Positions 16,917 to 25,984 of a stretch of 64,000 nucleotides of DNA are shown here, one piece after another. The translations under genes were made by a program, and so were the position numbers. The stretch covers positions 1 to 64,000 of the forward strand of contig JAITLK010000003.1 in assembly GCA_031277945.1 (NCBI GenBank), read 5' to 3'. The notes below the pieces were generated by a model. That model searched no databases, had not been told where the DNA came from, and saw nothing but the letters and a program-made list of their open reading frames with translations. Positions within the stretch are counted from its first letter, which is position 1; every line of letters starts with the position of its first letter. Source of the DNA: Microbacterium sp. (GTDB taxonomy: Bacteria; Actinomycetota; Actinomycetes; Actinomycetales; Microbacteriaceae).

Positions 16917-16951
16917 GATACAAACCTTGGTACAATAGTAAGTGCACAAAC
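16917..16951 (+). promoter_or_regulatory. tandem ACAA promoter/operator element, copy 2 (before portal)
   Basis: ACAA cores start at 16920, 16932 and 16946. TGGTACAAT is an extended -10 element whose hexamer ends 29 bp before the portal ATG, the same spacing as the copy before the HNH gene. The two copies share TTGRTACAATRGTAAGT plus flanking bases. A second, internal late promoter for the head and tail genes is likely. Confidence 0.65.
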
Positions 16952-16964
16952 AATTAGGGCACTT

Positions 16965-18017
16965 ATGGCACTTTTCGACTTCCTCACCCGAGGCGCTGAC
17001 CTCGCGACTGGGCGCACGCTAAAGCCCGGTCTACAGAGTGGTCTAGTCGAAGAGACGTCGCTGATTCACTCCCTGGTCGCCACCGACTTTTACCGCGGCG
17101 AGACCGATGAACTTACCCGCGAGACGGCGTTGCAGGTCGGCGGGGTCAAAAAGGGTCGCAGCCTCATCGTTGGCGCTATCGCTGATGCTCCCCTCTTCGC
17201 GTTCCGCGGCACTGAAAGACTCGCAGTTCAGCCGACTTGGACATACCGGACGGACGTTCCTGGGGCTACGCCTTGGCATACGTGGAGCGGTGTTGTCGAT
17301 GATTTGATCTTCTATGACCGTTCCCTCCTCGCGCTGAGGCTGGGCGCGGACGGTTACCCCGTGGATATTGCGCGCGTGCGCTTCGACCGCTGGACGTCCG
17401 ACGCTGACGGCACCGTGCGTGTTGACGGTGAGGTTGTCCCGCCTGAGTCAGTGATGATCGTTCCCGGTCCCGGAGGCGGTGGGCTTCTCCAGTCGGGCGG
17501 TCCGGACATCCGTGCCGCTCGCGCATTGGCCCGAGCCCGCACGGCTCGCGCCGTCTCGCCGCTCCCGCTGATCGAACTTCATCAGGTAAGTGATGACCAG
17601 CTGGACCCCGACGAGGTAGACGCACTCGTGTCCGACTGGGCCGCAGCACGCTCCAGCACCACTGGCGCGGTCGGGTTCACCGATAACCGCGTAGAGGTCC
17701 GCGTTCACGGCGATAAGACCACCGACTTTTTCGAATCAGCAATTAACGCGAGCAGGACCGACATCGCCAACCACCTGAATATCCCCGCCGCTCTGCTGGA
17801 CGGTACGCCGAACACGGCGAGCCTGACCTACGAGACCCGCGAGGGTCAAGCGGCGGTCTTCTGGGACACCACTGTCCCGTACTGGACAGGCCCTCTAGAA
17901 GCCGCCCTTTCCAGTGACCGGATCGTTCCCCGCGGGCAAAAGGTCCGCTTCGACTTCACCGCAAAGCGTGGGCCGGTGCCGGTTCCCGCTATCAACTCGC
18001 CCGCCGCCGAGGACTGA
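16965..18017 (+). CDS. phage portal protein (HK97-like, short)
   Basis: 350 residues, shorter than the usual 400-500 of HK97-type portals. Supporting features are position after terminase, a helical N-terminus, the beta-rich wing (about 85-190) and the stem/crown motif NHLNIPAALLDGTPNTASLTY. The portal ring is the DNA entry point and joins head to tail. AGGG lies 4-7 nt upstream of the ATG. The gene has its own promoter-like element. Confidence 0.85.
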   Translation: MALFDFLTRGADLATGRTLKPGLQSGLVEETSLIHSLVATDFYRGETDELTRETALQVGGVKKGRSLIVGAIADAPLFAFRGTERLAVQPTWTYRTDVPGATPWHTWSGVVDDLIFYDRSLLALRLGADGYPVDIARVRFDRWTSDADGTVRVDGEVVPPESVMIVPGPGGGGLLQSGGPDIRAARALARARTARAVSPLPLIELHQVSDDQLDPDEVDALVSDWAAARSSTTGAVGFTDNRVEVRVHGDKTTDFFESAINASRTDIANHLNIPAALLDGTPNTASLTYETREGQAAVFWDTTVPYWTGPLEAALSSDRIVPRGQKVRFDFTAKRGPVPVPAINSPAAED

Positions 18018-18023
18018 TCCACC

Positions 18024-19607
18024 ATGACCGAAAACCTACCCACACCCGCATCTCTTATTGAGAATGATTCCCCTTCTCACACTGGCATCTTCGCCTTCGA
18101 TGCCGAGGCCCGCACCCTCCGCGGAAACCTGCTCCCGCTCGGCGTCAAGTCCCGTCCGTCCGTCTCTGGGGATGTTGGGTACTTCACCGCGGACACGATC
18201 ACACTCCCCCGCGATCCGTCCGTTGTCACTCTCAACCGCCGCCACGAGCGCACCGACCCTGTAGGCCGCGCCACGGTCCTGGAGGTCCGCGGCGATCACG
18301 TCTACGCCGAGTTCCAGCTAGGCGATACCGATGAGGCCGACGCGTGGCTGACCGATGAGCGCGACACCTTGAACCGCCTATCTGCCGAGGTGCGCTACCT
18401 CGACGCCACGAAGACCGCCGCCCGTCTCTCTGGGGCCGCTCTGGTTACCGCTGGCGCATTTGCCGAGGCAGGTCTATTCGCCCTCGACGCCGAAGACGAG
18501 GACGCCGCCGAGCCCACCACACACATCACCTTCGCCGCCCTCGCCGCTCTGCCCGAAGACCAGCGCGCCGAGGTCATCGCGCGCCTAATCCACCCGGAGG
18601 AAGTCCCTCCAACACCCGATGAAGAGGAGACCACTGTGTCAGACCTATTCGCTCCCGAGGGACTAACCCCGAAGGACACCCGTAAGAACGACAGTGCTGC
18701 CGCGCTATTCGCCCATGTCGCCAGCCCGACCGCCGATGGAGCCGAGGCGTTTAAGAACGCTGACGCCCTGTTTGCGATCCAGCCTCTACAGGAGACTGGA
18801 CCGTCCGGACGCACCGTATACGCCGACACCGCGACCCCCGCCGCGCTGGGCGAGCTGTGGGACCACCAGCCTTATTCGCAGCGCTTTCTACCCCTGCTTT
18901 CTCAGGCGACGCTGACCAGCACGACCGCCCGCGGGTGGCGCTGGGTTTCTGGCCCCGAGGTCGGAGACTACGCCGGGAACCTTGCAGAGATTCCGTCCAA
19001 CGCGCTCGACACGGAGCCCGTAGAGACAAAGGCGCAGCGCATCGCCGGAGGGCACAAGCTCGACCGCATCTATCGCGACTTCAACGACACACCGGTTGTT
19101 GAGAGCTATTTCCGCAAGCAGACGGAGGACGTCGCGCGCAAGCTCGACGCCAAGGCCCTCAACGCGATTGTTGGCGCAGCAACTCCTACTGTGTTCGGCG
19201 GCGCTGCTGCTGGCGTCGATAAGGGTATGGCCGCTCTCGTGGACGGCGCACTAGATGTGATCGCCACCGAGAACCGCCCCGCGTTCGCGCTGGTCGCACC
19301 TGACCTTTACCGCTCGTTCCTGCTGACGAACGACCGCGACAAGCTCGCATTTTTGAACGCCGGTTTCGGCCTTGAGGAAGGCGATTTTGCATCCTTCAAG
19401 ATCGTTCCCGCCAACATCGGCGCGGGCAAAGTCATCGTAGGTGCTCGTGAGGCTGTGAAGTTCTTCACGCTTCCCGGCTCCCCGATCCGTGTTGAGGGTC
19501 TGGACGTTCACCACGGCGGAATCGACGTTGCGGTGTTCGCGTACTGGGCCGCACTCACCGAGAACGCCGCAGCCGTCCGCGTAGTTGACACGACGGTCAC
19601 CCCGTAA
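18024..19607 (+). CDS. fusion of prohead protease and major capsid protein
   Basis: 527 residues. The N-terminal third (1-180) is an HK97-type prohead protease, with likely catalytic His in NRRHERTDPVGR and Ser in LNRLSAEVRY. An acidic, proline-rich linker (about 185-210, PPTPDEEETTVSD) follows. The rest is the HK97-fold major capsid protein, with the region from ALFAIQPLQ and typical strand-helix blocks up to the end. The protease would act on itself and assemble as a delta-domain-like scaffold. Separate genes are the norm; fusion is known in a few small phages. Confidence 0.88.
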   Translation: MTENLPTPASLIENDSPSHTGIFAFDAEARTLRGNLLPLGVKSRPSVSGDVGYFTADTITLPRDPSVVTLNRRHERTDPVGRATVLEVRGDHVYAEFQLGDTDEADAWLTDERDTLNRLSAEVRYLDATKTAARLSGAALVTAGAFAEAGLFALDAEDEDAAEPTTHITFAALAALPEDQRAEVIARLIHPEEVPPTPDEEETTVSDLFAPEGLTPKDTRKNDSAAALFAHVASPTADGAEAFKNADALFAIQPLQETGPSGRTVYADTATPAALGELWDHQPYSQRFLPLLSQATLTSTTARGWRWVSGPEVGDYAGNLAEIPSNALDTEPVETKAQRIAGGHKLDRIYRDFNDTPVVESYFRKQTEDVARKLDAKALNAIVGAATPTVFGGAAAGVDKGMAALVDGALDVIATENRPAFALVAPDLYRSFLLTNDRDKLAFLNAGFGLEEGDFASFKIVPANIGAGKVIVGAREAVKFFTLPGSPIRVEGLDVHHGGIDVAVFAYWAALTENAAAVRVVDTTVTP

Positions 19608-19609
19608 TC

Positions 19610-19924
19610 ATGACCACGCCGTACACACTTGACGACGCGCTCACCCGTTGGGGTGTCGGCGCGCCCTCTGACGCGACCCTGACACAGCTACTCGCCGTGT
19701 CCTGGACGCAGTGCACGGCATATGCTCCGGTGGCCGACGAGGAGGACATTCCCGTCGGTCACCGAGAGGCCCACTACCAACAGGCGCGGAACATCTGGAA
19801 TGCGTCCAAGGTCGGCCCTGCCGGGTCTACCGGTCCGGACGATTTCATGCTGACACCGCACCCGCTCGACTGGCATGTGAAGCAACTTCTGCGGCCTCGC
19901 CGTGCTGTCCCGGTGATGAGGTGA
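19610..19924 (+). CDS. head-tail connector (gp6-like adaptor)
   Basis: 104 residues, starting 2 nt after the capsid stop. The helical N-terminus (TLDDALTRWGVGAPSDATLT) and the position directly after the capsid gene fit the phage head-tail adaptor family that docks below the portal. No enzyme motif. The call rests mostly on position and size. Confidence 0.65.
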   Translation: MTTPYTLDDALTRWGVGAPSDATLTQLLAVSWTQCTAYAPVADEEDIPVGHREAHYQQARNIWNASKVGPAGSTGPDDFMLTPHPLDWHVKQLLRPRRAVPVMR

Positions 19925-19926
19925 CC

Positions 19927-20298
19927 ATGACTGAACCAACCTTCCGCGAGGCCCTGGCCGACGCGCTCACCCTGCCCGATGGCTGGACTCTCGCACCCTA
20001 CGAAAACGCGCTGGACCACATTGACCGCCCGACGCTTCTACTCCGATATGAGGGCTTCGAGCTCGCCGGTGTGGACGCCCGCACGCACGCGTTCAAGCAC
20101 AACTTTCAGGCCGTACTCATCAGCCCGGTTTCGGGAGACACCGAGGCCGCAGACGCGGACCTCGATCAATTGCTCTCGCCGGCTATGGACGCACTCAACG
20201 CCATCGAGTGGGTGCAGGTCACCACGGGCGAGAAGCGCACCTGGAATGACCTGCATTCCTGCTTCCAACTCACCCTCAACTTCTACGCACCACTCTAA
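19927..20298 (+). CDS. probable tail terminator or head-tail joining protein
   Basis: 123 residues from ATG at 19927. Small alpha/beta protein with strands in RPTLLLRYEGFEL and NFQAVLISPVSGDT and an acidic helix after them, as in tail terminator proteins that cap the tail tube. It sits between the adaptor and the major tail protein, the canonical place. Sequence similarity to a named family is not certain. Confidence 0.6.
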   Translation: MTEPTFREALADALTLPDGWTLAPYENALDHIDRPTLLLRYEGFELAGVDARTHAFKHNFQAVLISPVSGDTEAADADLDQLLSPAMDALNAIEWVQVTTGEKRTWNDLHSCFQLTLNFYAPL

Positions 20299-20309
20299 GG
20301 AGGCCCGAA

Positions 20310-20729
20310 ATGGCCGTAATCCCCGTAAATCCGTTCGTTCTCAAGGACGTAACGCTCACCCTCGACGGCTCCGACTTCGCCGCGCATGTGTCGGAGGTGT
20401 TCTTCGCGCCCTCCGCATCTACTCAGAATTGGCAAGGCATGACACCCTCCGCCACGTACACGGACACAAGCGTTGCAACTTGGACCGCCACCCTGGCATA
20501 CGCGCAGGACTGGTCCTCAACGAACAGCCTTAGCCGTAAGTTGCACGAGGACGAAGGCGCGTCTTGGCCCTGTGTGTTCAAGCCACGCGCAGGCACGACA
20601 GGCCCGACCGTGACAGCAACTCTGATCGTCACCCCCGGTGCCATCGGTGGAACGGTCAACGGGTTTGCTACCGCGACCGTCACGCTCGGTGTCTCCGGCA
20701 AGCCGAAGTTTACGGTTCCGGCTCCGTAA
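20310..20729 (+). CDS. major tail protein
   Basis: 139 residues with a strong AAGGAGG ribosome-binding site. Almost all beta strand with many Thr, Ala and Gly (for example TATLIVTPGAIGGTVNGFAT), like tail-tube proteins of small siphoviruses. Stacked hexamers would form the tail tube. The strong ribosome-binding site fits the need for many copies. The stop overlaps the next start by 1 nt. Confidence 0.75.
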   Translation: MAVIPVNPFVLKDVTLTLDGSDFAAHVSEVFFAPSASTQNWQGMTPSATYTDTSVATWTATLAYAQDWSSTNSLSRKLHEDEGASWPCVFKPRAGTTGPTVTATLIVTPGAIGGTVNGFATATVTLGVSGKPKFTVPAP

Positions 20730-21232
20730 TGACGGGGGTCAATGTCTTCGAATCGCGGGAGCTTCAAGCGACGCTCTCCGCGATGAGAGACCTACCCCGC
20801 GACATTGCCAAGCAGACGCGCCAGCACACGAAACGACTGGTCGATGCTGAGTGGAAGCGGGGTCTGGAGTCTCGCGCCGCTACGCCGATTCAGCGCGCCG
20901 TGCTGTCACGCACCGCAGTCTCCAGCGTGACCGACCGCGCCGTGATGCTGAAGAGCGCAACGAAGGGCCGACTGTCCAGCGGTGTCCCGTCCGAGGCGCT
21001 GGCGTCCGGTGCCGAGTTCGGCGCGGACATGAATTCCTACAGCCGCTATCAGCGCACGAGCCGTAACGGCGGATCGCACACGGTGACCCGCCGCACCACC
21101 CGCCAGTTCGGCTGGCACCGCGGACGCACGGGCCGAGTCGTCTTCCCGACCGCGCAAGACCTCGCGCCGAGGGTCGCAGCTATGTACGTCCAAACACTGC
21201 TCCGCACCACCGCGAAAGCACTCGAAAACTGA
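20729..21232 (+). CDS. phage neck/tail protein (HK97 gp10-like), tentative
   Basis: 167 residues from the ATG within TAATG at 20729. Very basic (many Arg and Lys), with a C-terminal block GRTGRVVFPTAQDLAPR seen in HK97 gp10-type proteins that act at the head-tail joint. It lies between the major tail protein and the tape measure, where most siphoviruses have two frameshift-linked assembly chaperones. No such pair is present, so this gene may fill part of that role. Confidence 0.5.
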   Translation: MTGVNVFESRELQATLSAMRDLPRDIAKQTRQHTKRLVDAEWKRGLESRAATPIQRAVLSRTAVSSVTDRAVMLKSATKGRLSSGVPSEALASGAEFGADMNSYSRYQRTSRNGGSHTVTRRTTRQFGWHRGRTGRVVFPTAQDLAPRVAAMYVQTLLRTTAKALEN

Positions 21233-21251
21233 CCCGAAGGGAGGCCCCGCC

Positions 21252-22430
21252 GTGGCCGGTGGATTTACTGTCAACGCAATTCTGAATGCGTCCAAGTGGC
21301 TTCGTGGCGCTAAGGACATGGAGGATTCTGTGTCCGACCTTGAGGGCGCGTTGGACGATGCCGCGGACGAGGTGCAGAGCCTCGACCGTGAAGGACGCCG
21401 CGCGTTCGACCGTCTGGAGGACGGAGCCGACAAGGCTGAGAACGCCGCCACCGCGCTAGAAAAGCGTCTCCGCAAAGTCCGGGACGAGGCGAAAGACACG
21501 GGCAACCAGGGCAAGAAATCGTTCGACAAAATGGGCGACGCCACGGACGAATTTAAGTCCGAGGCGATCCAGAATTTCAGCGAGGTCACGTCATCGTTCC
21601 AAGGTGACATGACCAGCGCCGTGGACCTCGTGCAGGGCACCCTGGGAGGCCTCGCCTCCGGGATTGCTGGTCCTGCTGGGCTCGCGCTCGGTGGTGCCGC
21701 AGCCGTGTTCGGTGGTATGGCCGCGGGCATGATCGCAGACTCCGAGAAGATGAAAGAGTCCATCTCTGAGAACTTCCGCGAGATGGCCGATGAGGGTATC
21801 TCGGCGTGGGAATCCACTCAGTCCCAGATGCGCCGACTCACCGACGCTTACGACGAGCACGCCGACCAGATCAAGAAAATCTCCGAAGAGTTCGGCTTGA
21901 GCTTCGAGACGGTCGCCGCTGCCTGGGCGGGGTCCGCCGACGACCTCGCCATCGTAGAAACCGCCGTAGCCGAGGCCAACGCGGAGCTACGCAAAACCCC
22001 GGGTGTCTCGGTGGAGGCCGCAAGCGCAACCCGCGACGGCTGGAACAGCATCCTAGGACCGCTCCGGGACGTCAACACGGGCTACGACCTCGCCAAAGAG
22101 AAGGCCGCGCAGCTTGCCCGCCAACAATCCGAGACCTGGGGCCGCGTCATCGACGAGGCGGAGACAGCATCCGAAGAGGTCGACAAGTTCGGGAACCGTC
22201 TCCTCACCCTCCCAGATGGTCAGCAAGTCGTTATCTCCGCTGAGACGGGGCTAGCGAGCCAGAACCTCGACACGTTCAAGGGCGACCTTGACGGCGTGGC
22301 ACAGACGGTTGTGAACCCGACCGTTCGCGTTCAGGTGGATTCCTCCGACTGGGACAACTGGGTGCCCGGAATGAAGATCGGGAACGTTCGCACCGCCAAC
22401 GGCTGGGCCGGAGGTACGACATGGGATTGA
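21252..22430 (+). CDS. tail tape measure protein (short)
   Basis: 392 residues from GTG at 21252, with GAAGGGAGG upstream. A long charged coiled coil (about residues 20-115) is followed by a glycine/alanine-rich hydrophobic stretch (about 128-165, GLASGIAGPAGLALGGAAAV) and more helices. This is the tape measure pattern: the protein sets tail length and may enter the host membrane. At the usual 0.15 nm per residue the tail would be about 59 nm, very short for a siphovirus. It overlaps the next gene by 10 nt. Confidence 0.82.
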   Translation: MAGGFTVNAILNASKWLRGAKDMEDSVSDLEGALDDAADEVQSLDREGRRAFDRLEDGADKAENAATALEKRLRKVRDEAKDTGNQGKKSFDKMGDATDEFKSEAIQNFSEVTSSFQGDMTSAVDLVQGTLGGLASGIAGPAGLALGGAAAVFGGMAAGMIADSEKMKESISENFREMADEGISAWESTQSQMRRLTDAYDEHADQIKKISEEFGLSFETVAAAWAGSADDLAIVETAVAEANAELRKTPGVSVEAASATRDGWNSILGPLRDVNTGYDLAKEKAAQLARQQSETWGRVIDEAETASEEVDKFGNRLLTLPDGQQVVISAETGLASQNLDTFKGDLDGVAQTVVNPTVRVQVDSSDWDNWVPGMKIGNVRTANGWAGGTTWD

Positions 22431-22786
22431 CCACCATCACATACACAGGCGGATCACCGATCACGCCCACGCTCGTGGAGATTGACACCGCGAGCTATTC
22501 AGCGACCGCACGAACGGTTGTTCACGACATCCTCGACGGCCCGCCCGTCCACACGCTCCGACCCTCTGCACCGCACCGCGGAACGCTAGTCCTCCTATTC
22601 AACGACCCGACCCGCGCCGCCGACTGCGAACGCATCCACCGTTCCGCATCGACGTTCACCGTGACCTCTGGGGATCAGGCACGCCTGAACTTCGAGTATG
22701 TCGTGACGGGTGACGTCCGCCTAGAGCAAGACCAGAGCGCGCTAAACGTCTGGCATGTGCGCGTCGATTACCAGGCGGTGAGCTAA
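22421..22786 (+). CDS. minor tail protein (distal-tail-like)
   Basis: 121 residues, beta-rich, no enzyme motif. It directly follows the tape measure, the usual place of the distal tail protein that forms the ring at the tube end. The sequence ends VWHVRVDYQAVS and overlaps the next gene by 1 nt. Assignment is by position and fold impression. Confidence 0.6.
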   Translation: MGLTTITYTGGSPITPTLVEIDTASYSATARTVVHDILDGPPVHTLRPSAPHRGTLVLLFNDPTRAADCERIHRSASTFTVTSGDQARLNFEYVVTGDVRLEQDQSALNVWHVRVDYQAVS

Positions 22787-23916
22787 TGAGCGCCGTCTCT
22801 GAACACCACGCCCGGGTAGTCATCCAGTCCGATCCGCCCATCGTCCTGCCGGTTATCTCGCAGGAAATCACGATGGATGTGGAGTCGATCCCGTACGTAT
22901 CCGCCACCATCGTCTGCCCGCTCGGAGACGGCGCCGTTTTGGCCCTGGACCCGCAGGCCGCAGACGTGTGGGCGGACATTCAGGTGCGCCGCGTGATGGG
23001 CCGAATCGACCGAATCGCAGACCTCACCCTCCGCTACCGAGGGCAGACTCTCGCCGCGATCACCGCACAATTCGCCGCAAAGACCGTAGCCGCGATCACT
23101 CGCAGCCTGTACCACGACTACGAGACACCGGGCGTAGCTCGCCGCGAAGAGGCGCGCACGTTTCACCTCATGCTCCGCGGATTCGCGGTGGACGAGAAGG
23201 CCGCGACCGTCACCCTGAGTTTCGCATCCGGAGAGGCACGCCTAGAAGACGATGCGCACGTAGGAACAACCCCCGTCGAAATCGCTGGGGCCAACCTCGC
23301 CGCCAAAGTCCGAACGGTCCTCGCCCGCAGCGGCTTCACGCTGATTGCCGCGCCCACCTCGACCCCCGCGGCTACCGCGATGGGTGACGAAAAGATGTGG
23401 ACCCCCGGCGCAACCGCCTGGGAAGCCGTCCACGCGATGGTTCGTAAGCATGACCTGATCCTGTGGTGCGACGAAACCGGAGCTTTCCGACTCGCCAGCA
23501 CCCGCGACAGCGCCACGGTCCGCACCCTCACCAGCTCCGGCCCAGCACGCACCGTCACCGATGCGCGGTGGACCCGATCCCGTGACCAGGGATGGACCAC
23601 CGCCGTCATGCTCACGTACACGTGGAACGGCACCACGACATACGACGTGGCGACCACCCCGGGCGCTCCGATCCGGCTTCACACCGAGCGAATCGAGAAG
23701 CCGTATCCCGGTGCAGGCCGCGCCGCCTCCAAGCTTCGAGCCCTCCGCGCCCGCGGGTCTGCGCTCGACCTGGACGCCGTATCTGCCTACACGATCAACC
23801 CCGGCGAGCAAGTGCGCTTCACCGGTCCCGCCGCAGCCCACCAGGGCCGACTAACCACCGTCTCGTGGAGATTCCCCGAAGACGAAATGTCCCTACGAAT
23901 GAGAGAGGTCAACTAA
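22786..23916 (+). CDS. minor tail protein (baseplate hub-like)
   Basis: 376 residues. Alternating beta regions and a helical middle (about 165-225, with WTPGATAWEAVHAMVRKHDL) resemble tail-associated gp27/gp44-like hub proteins. The C-terminus has PGEQVRFTGPAAAHQG, a turn-rich motif common in hub proteins. Expected to connect the distal tail ring to receptor-binding proteins. No lysozyme or peptidase motif is visible, which matters because no other cell-wall hydrolase is apparent in the phage. Confidence 0.6.
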   Translation: MSAVSEHHARVVIQSDPPIVLPVISQEITMDVESIPYVSATIVCPLGDGAVLALDPQAADVWADIQVRRVMGRIDRIADLTLRYRGQTLAAITAQFAAKTVAAITRSLYHDYETPGVARREEARTFHLMLRGFAVDEKAATVTLSFASGEARLEDDAHVGTTPVEIAGANLAAKVRTVLARSGFTLIAAPTSTPAATAMGDEKMWTPGATAWEAVHAMVRKHDLILWCDETGAFRLASTRDSATVRTLTSSGPARTVTDARWTRSRDQGWTTAVMLTYTWNGTTTYDVATTPGAPIRLHTERIEKPYPGAGRAASKLRALRARGSALDLDAVSAYTINPGEQVRFTGPAAAHQGRLTTVSWRFPEDEMSLRMREVN

Positions 23917-25274
23917 TGGGCTACTACGACTCAAAAGGTTTCTACGTCTATCAAGAGACCGACGCAGCTGACCCCGGCGCGGGATTCTCCGACCTGCTGA
24001 ACCAGTCCGCCAAAGCCATCCCCAACGCCGTCCACGGCCTCGTGGTCGATGAACTAAACAGCGATCCCACGTTGCGCGAGGCGGTCGGCGAGCTGGCCGC
24101 CGATGCGGTGGACGAAGCTATTGATTTCGCTGACGCAAACCTCGTGCGTAAGACCGACCCCGGCGCGCCATCATCCCCCGGCGTCACGTCTGAGTGGCTG
24201 GAGGTCGAACTAGGAACCGGCGACCGCATCATCGCGGGCACCCGCCAGGACGGAACCCGTCACATCGCCCGCCTCACCACGGAAACCCTCACCATGTCCG
24301 GAATCGAAGAAACCATAGAGAAGAACGGTTCCGACTACCTACAGGTGTCCGTGGACCCGAGCGGCAACATTGCCGAACCCGACGCCATCGACCGCAACGG
24401 GCGCACGCCGGGTTGGGTGCTCCGCAACTACGCCAACCGCCAGCGCTCCGCCCTCTCGGGCGTGGTCTGTTTCGGTGACTCCATGTTTGCCGACTTTGGT
24501 TCGCTCGGTACGTCCACCCCGTCCGTGATGAGCACACTCCTCCCGGTCCCCGTGATCGGACGCGGCGTCACCTCGCAGTCGGTTACCGAAATCGCTCTAA
24601 GACAAGGCGGCCTCAACCTGCTAGTCACGGTGGACGGCGGAAGCATCCCCGCTTCCGGCACGGTCGCCGCAACCGTGAACGTCTCCGGCACCTGGCGTAG
24701 TCAGGCGTGGACGTTCTCCGGCTCTCTGTGTGGTGTTCCCGGTACGCTCACCAAGTCCGCAACGCACGTATGGAGCTTCACCCGCTCCCGCACCGGAACC
24801 GCCACCCCCGCCCCGGCTGGATCGCTCTGGGTATCTGACCAGCCCACCGGCCCGATGGTCGGGCAGATTCTCCGAGGCGGACGCAACAGCCCGGACCTTG
24901 CCAACTGCGCCCGCGACATGCGCGCAATGGTTACCCGTGCGCGCGCCACCGGCTCGCCGGTGCTGGTCCTGCCCGTATACAACCTCGCCACCGAGACCAC
25001 CGGGACGAGCGGCTACGACCTGATCAAGTCGATCAACGCCGCATACGAGGAAATCGGCGGATCGGATTTCATCGACTCCCGCGCGTGGCTGATCCGGCAC
25101 GGACTCGCGGAAATGGGGATCACCCCAACAGCGCAGGACACCGCCGATATCGCCGCCGACGTCATCCCCGAGTCACTACGCCACGACTCAACCCACCTCA
25201 ACGTTGCAGGGCGAACGGCAGAAGCCCGTTTCCTCGCCCGCATCATCACCTCCAAAGATTGGTTCCGCTCATGA
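23916..25274 (+). CDS. minor tail protein with SGNH hydrolase domain
   Basis: 452 residues. The first 170 residues are a virion-attachment part. The SGNH/GDSL hydrolase domain starts at VVCFGDSMFADFG (about residue 184-196, nucleophile Ser in GDS) and ends with RHDSTHLNVAGRTAEARFLA, which supplies the catalytic Asp and His (Asp-x-x-His). A beta insert (about 240-310) splits the domain. Such tail enzymes often remove acyl or acetyl groups from cell-surface polymers. It may act on a host wall glycan; the host cluster at 51.8-58.7 kb makes a candidate polymer. Confidence 0.8.
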   Translation: MGYYDSKGFYVYQETDAADPGAGFSDLLNQSAKAIPNAVHGLVVDELNSDPTLREAVGELAADAVDEAIDFADANLVRKTDPGAPSSPGVTSEWLEVELGTGDRIIAGTRQDGTRHIARLTTETLTMSGIEETIEKNGSDYLQVSVDPSGNIAEPDAIDRNGRTPGWVLRNYANRQRSALSGVVCFGDSMFADFGSLGTSTPSVMSTLLPVPVIGRGVTSQSVTEIALRQGGLNLLVTVDGGSIPASGTVAATVNVSGTWRSQAWTFSGSLCGVPGTLTKSATHVWSFTRSRTGTATPAPAGSLWVSDQPTGPMVGQILRGGRNSPDLANCARDMRAMVTRARATGSPVLVLPVYNLATETTGTSGYDLIKSINAAYEEIGGSDFIDSRAWLIRHGLAEMGITPTAQDTADIAADVIPESLRHDSTHLNVAGRTAEARFLARIITSKDWFRS

Positions 25275-25984
25275 GCAACATCGGTCCTACTGTCATCCGT
25301 CACTATCCAACCCCGTTCCTCAACCCGGCAGGCCTGGAGCGGTTCATCCCGTCGCTCGGCTTGCCTGTTGAGCCCACCCGTAGATACTCCGTGCTCTCCG
25401 CCACCGGCGCAGACGGAAGCCCGGTCATCACTCTGCCGAACCTGGGGAGCGCGGGCGGGTCACTCGGCGTGCTCGCCGCCGACACACCGCCGCTACTTGG
25501 CACCCGCAACGGTGTGCCCGCCATCAAGACCAACGGTGCCAACAGCGCGCGCATGTTCGATGCCCCGCTAGAAACCGCCATCGGGACAGCCCCGGTCACC
25601 ATCTACGCGGTCGCAACCATCGCAATCCCCGCCACGGGCGGCACCTTCGTAGGATGGGGGCCAACGACCAACGCGGGAATCAAAATCACACCCGCGGGTG
25701 TACTCACTGCCTACCGCGGTTCCGAGTTTTCATCTGGCCAGACCGTCCCGGCTGGACAGTGGCGCGTCATGGTGTTCGTAGCCAACGGCGCATCATCCGT
25801 GCTCCGCATCAATGACACCGAGGTGAACGGAACCACCGGCACCACCTCGATAGCGCCCTATGCGTTCGGCATGGGAGGCAACACTCCCGCGGACGTTGCG
25901 GAAATTGGGCAGTTTGACCGCGCCCTCACCAAGGCCGAACGCGACACGCTCGTCGCCAACCTGCGGGAGCAGTACGGCATCTAA
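25271..25984 (+). CDS. tail protein with LamG/concanavalin-like fold
   Basis: 237 residues from the ATG overlapping the upstream stop. The pattern of strands with GTFVGWGPTTNAGIKITPAG, VPAGQWRVMVFVANG and the closing EIGQFDRALTKAERDTLVAN is typical of LamG-type jelly-roll domains in phage tails. It probably binds host surface sugars together with the SGNH protein. The first 70 residues would anchor it to the tail. Confidence 0.7.
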   Translation: MSNIGPTVIRHYPTPFLNPAGLERFIPSLGLPVEPTRRYSVLSATGADGSPVITLPNLGSAGGSLGVLAADTPPLLGTRNGVPAIKTNGANSARMFDAPLETAIGTAPVTIYAVATIAIPATGGTFVGWGPTTNAGIKITPAGVLTAYRGSEFSSGQTVPAGQWRVMVFVANGASSVLRINDTEVNGTTGTTSIAPYAFGMGGNTPADVAEIGQFDRALTKAERDTLVANLREQYGI

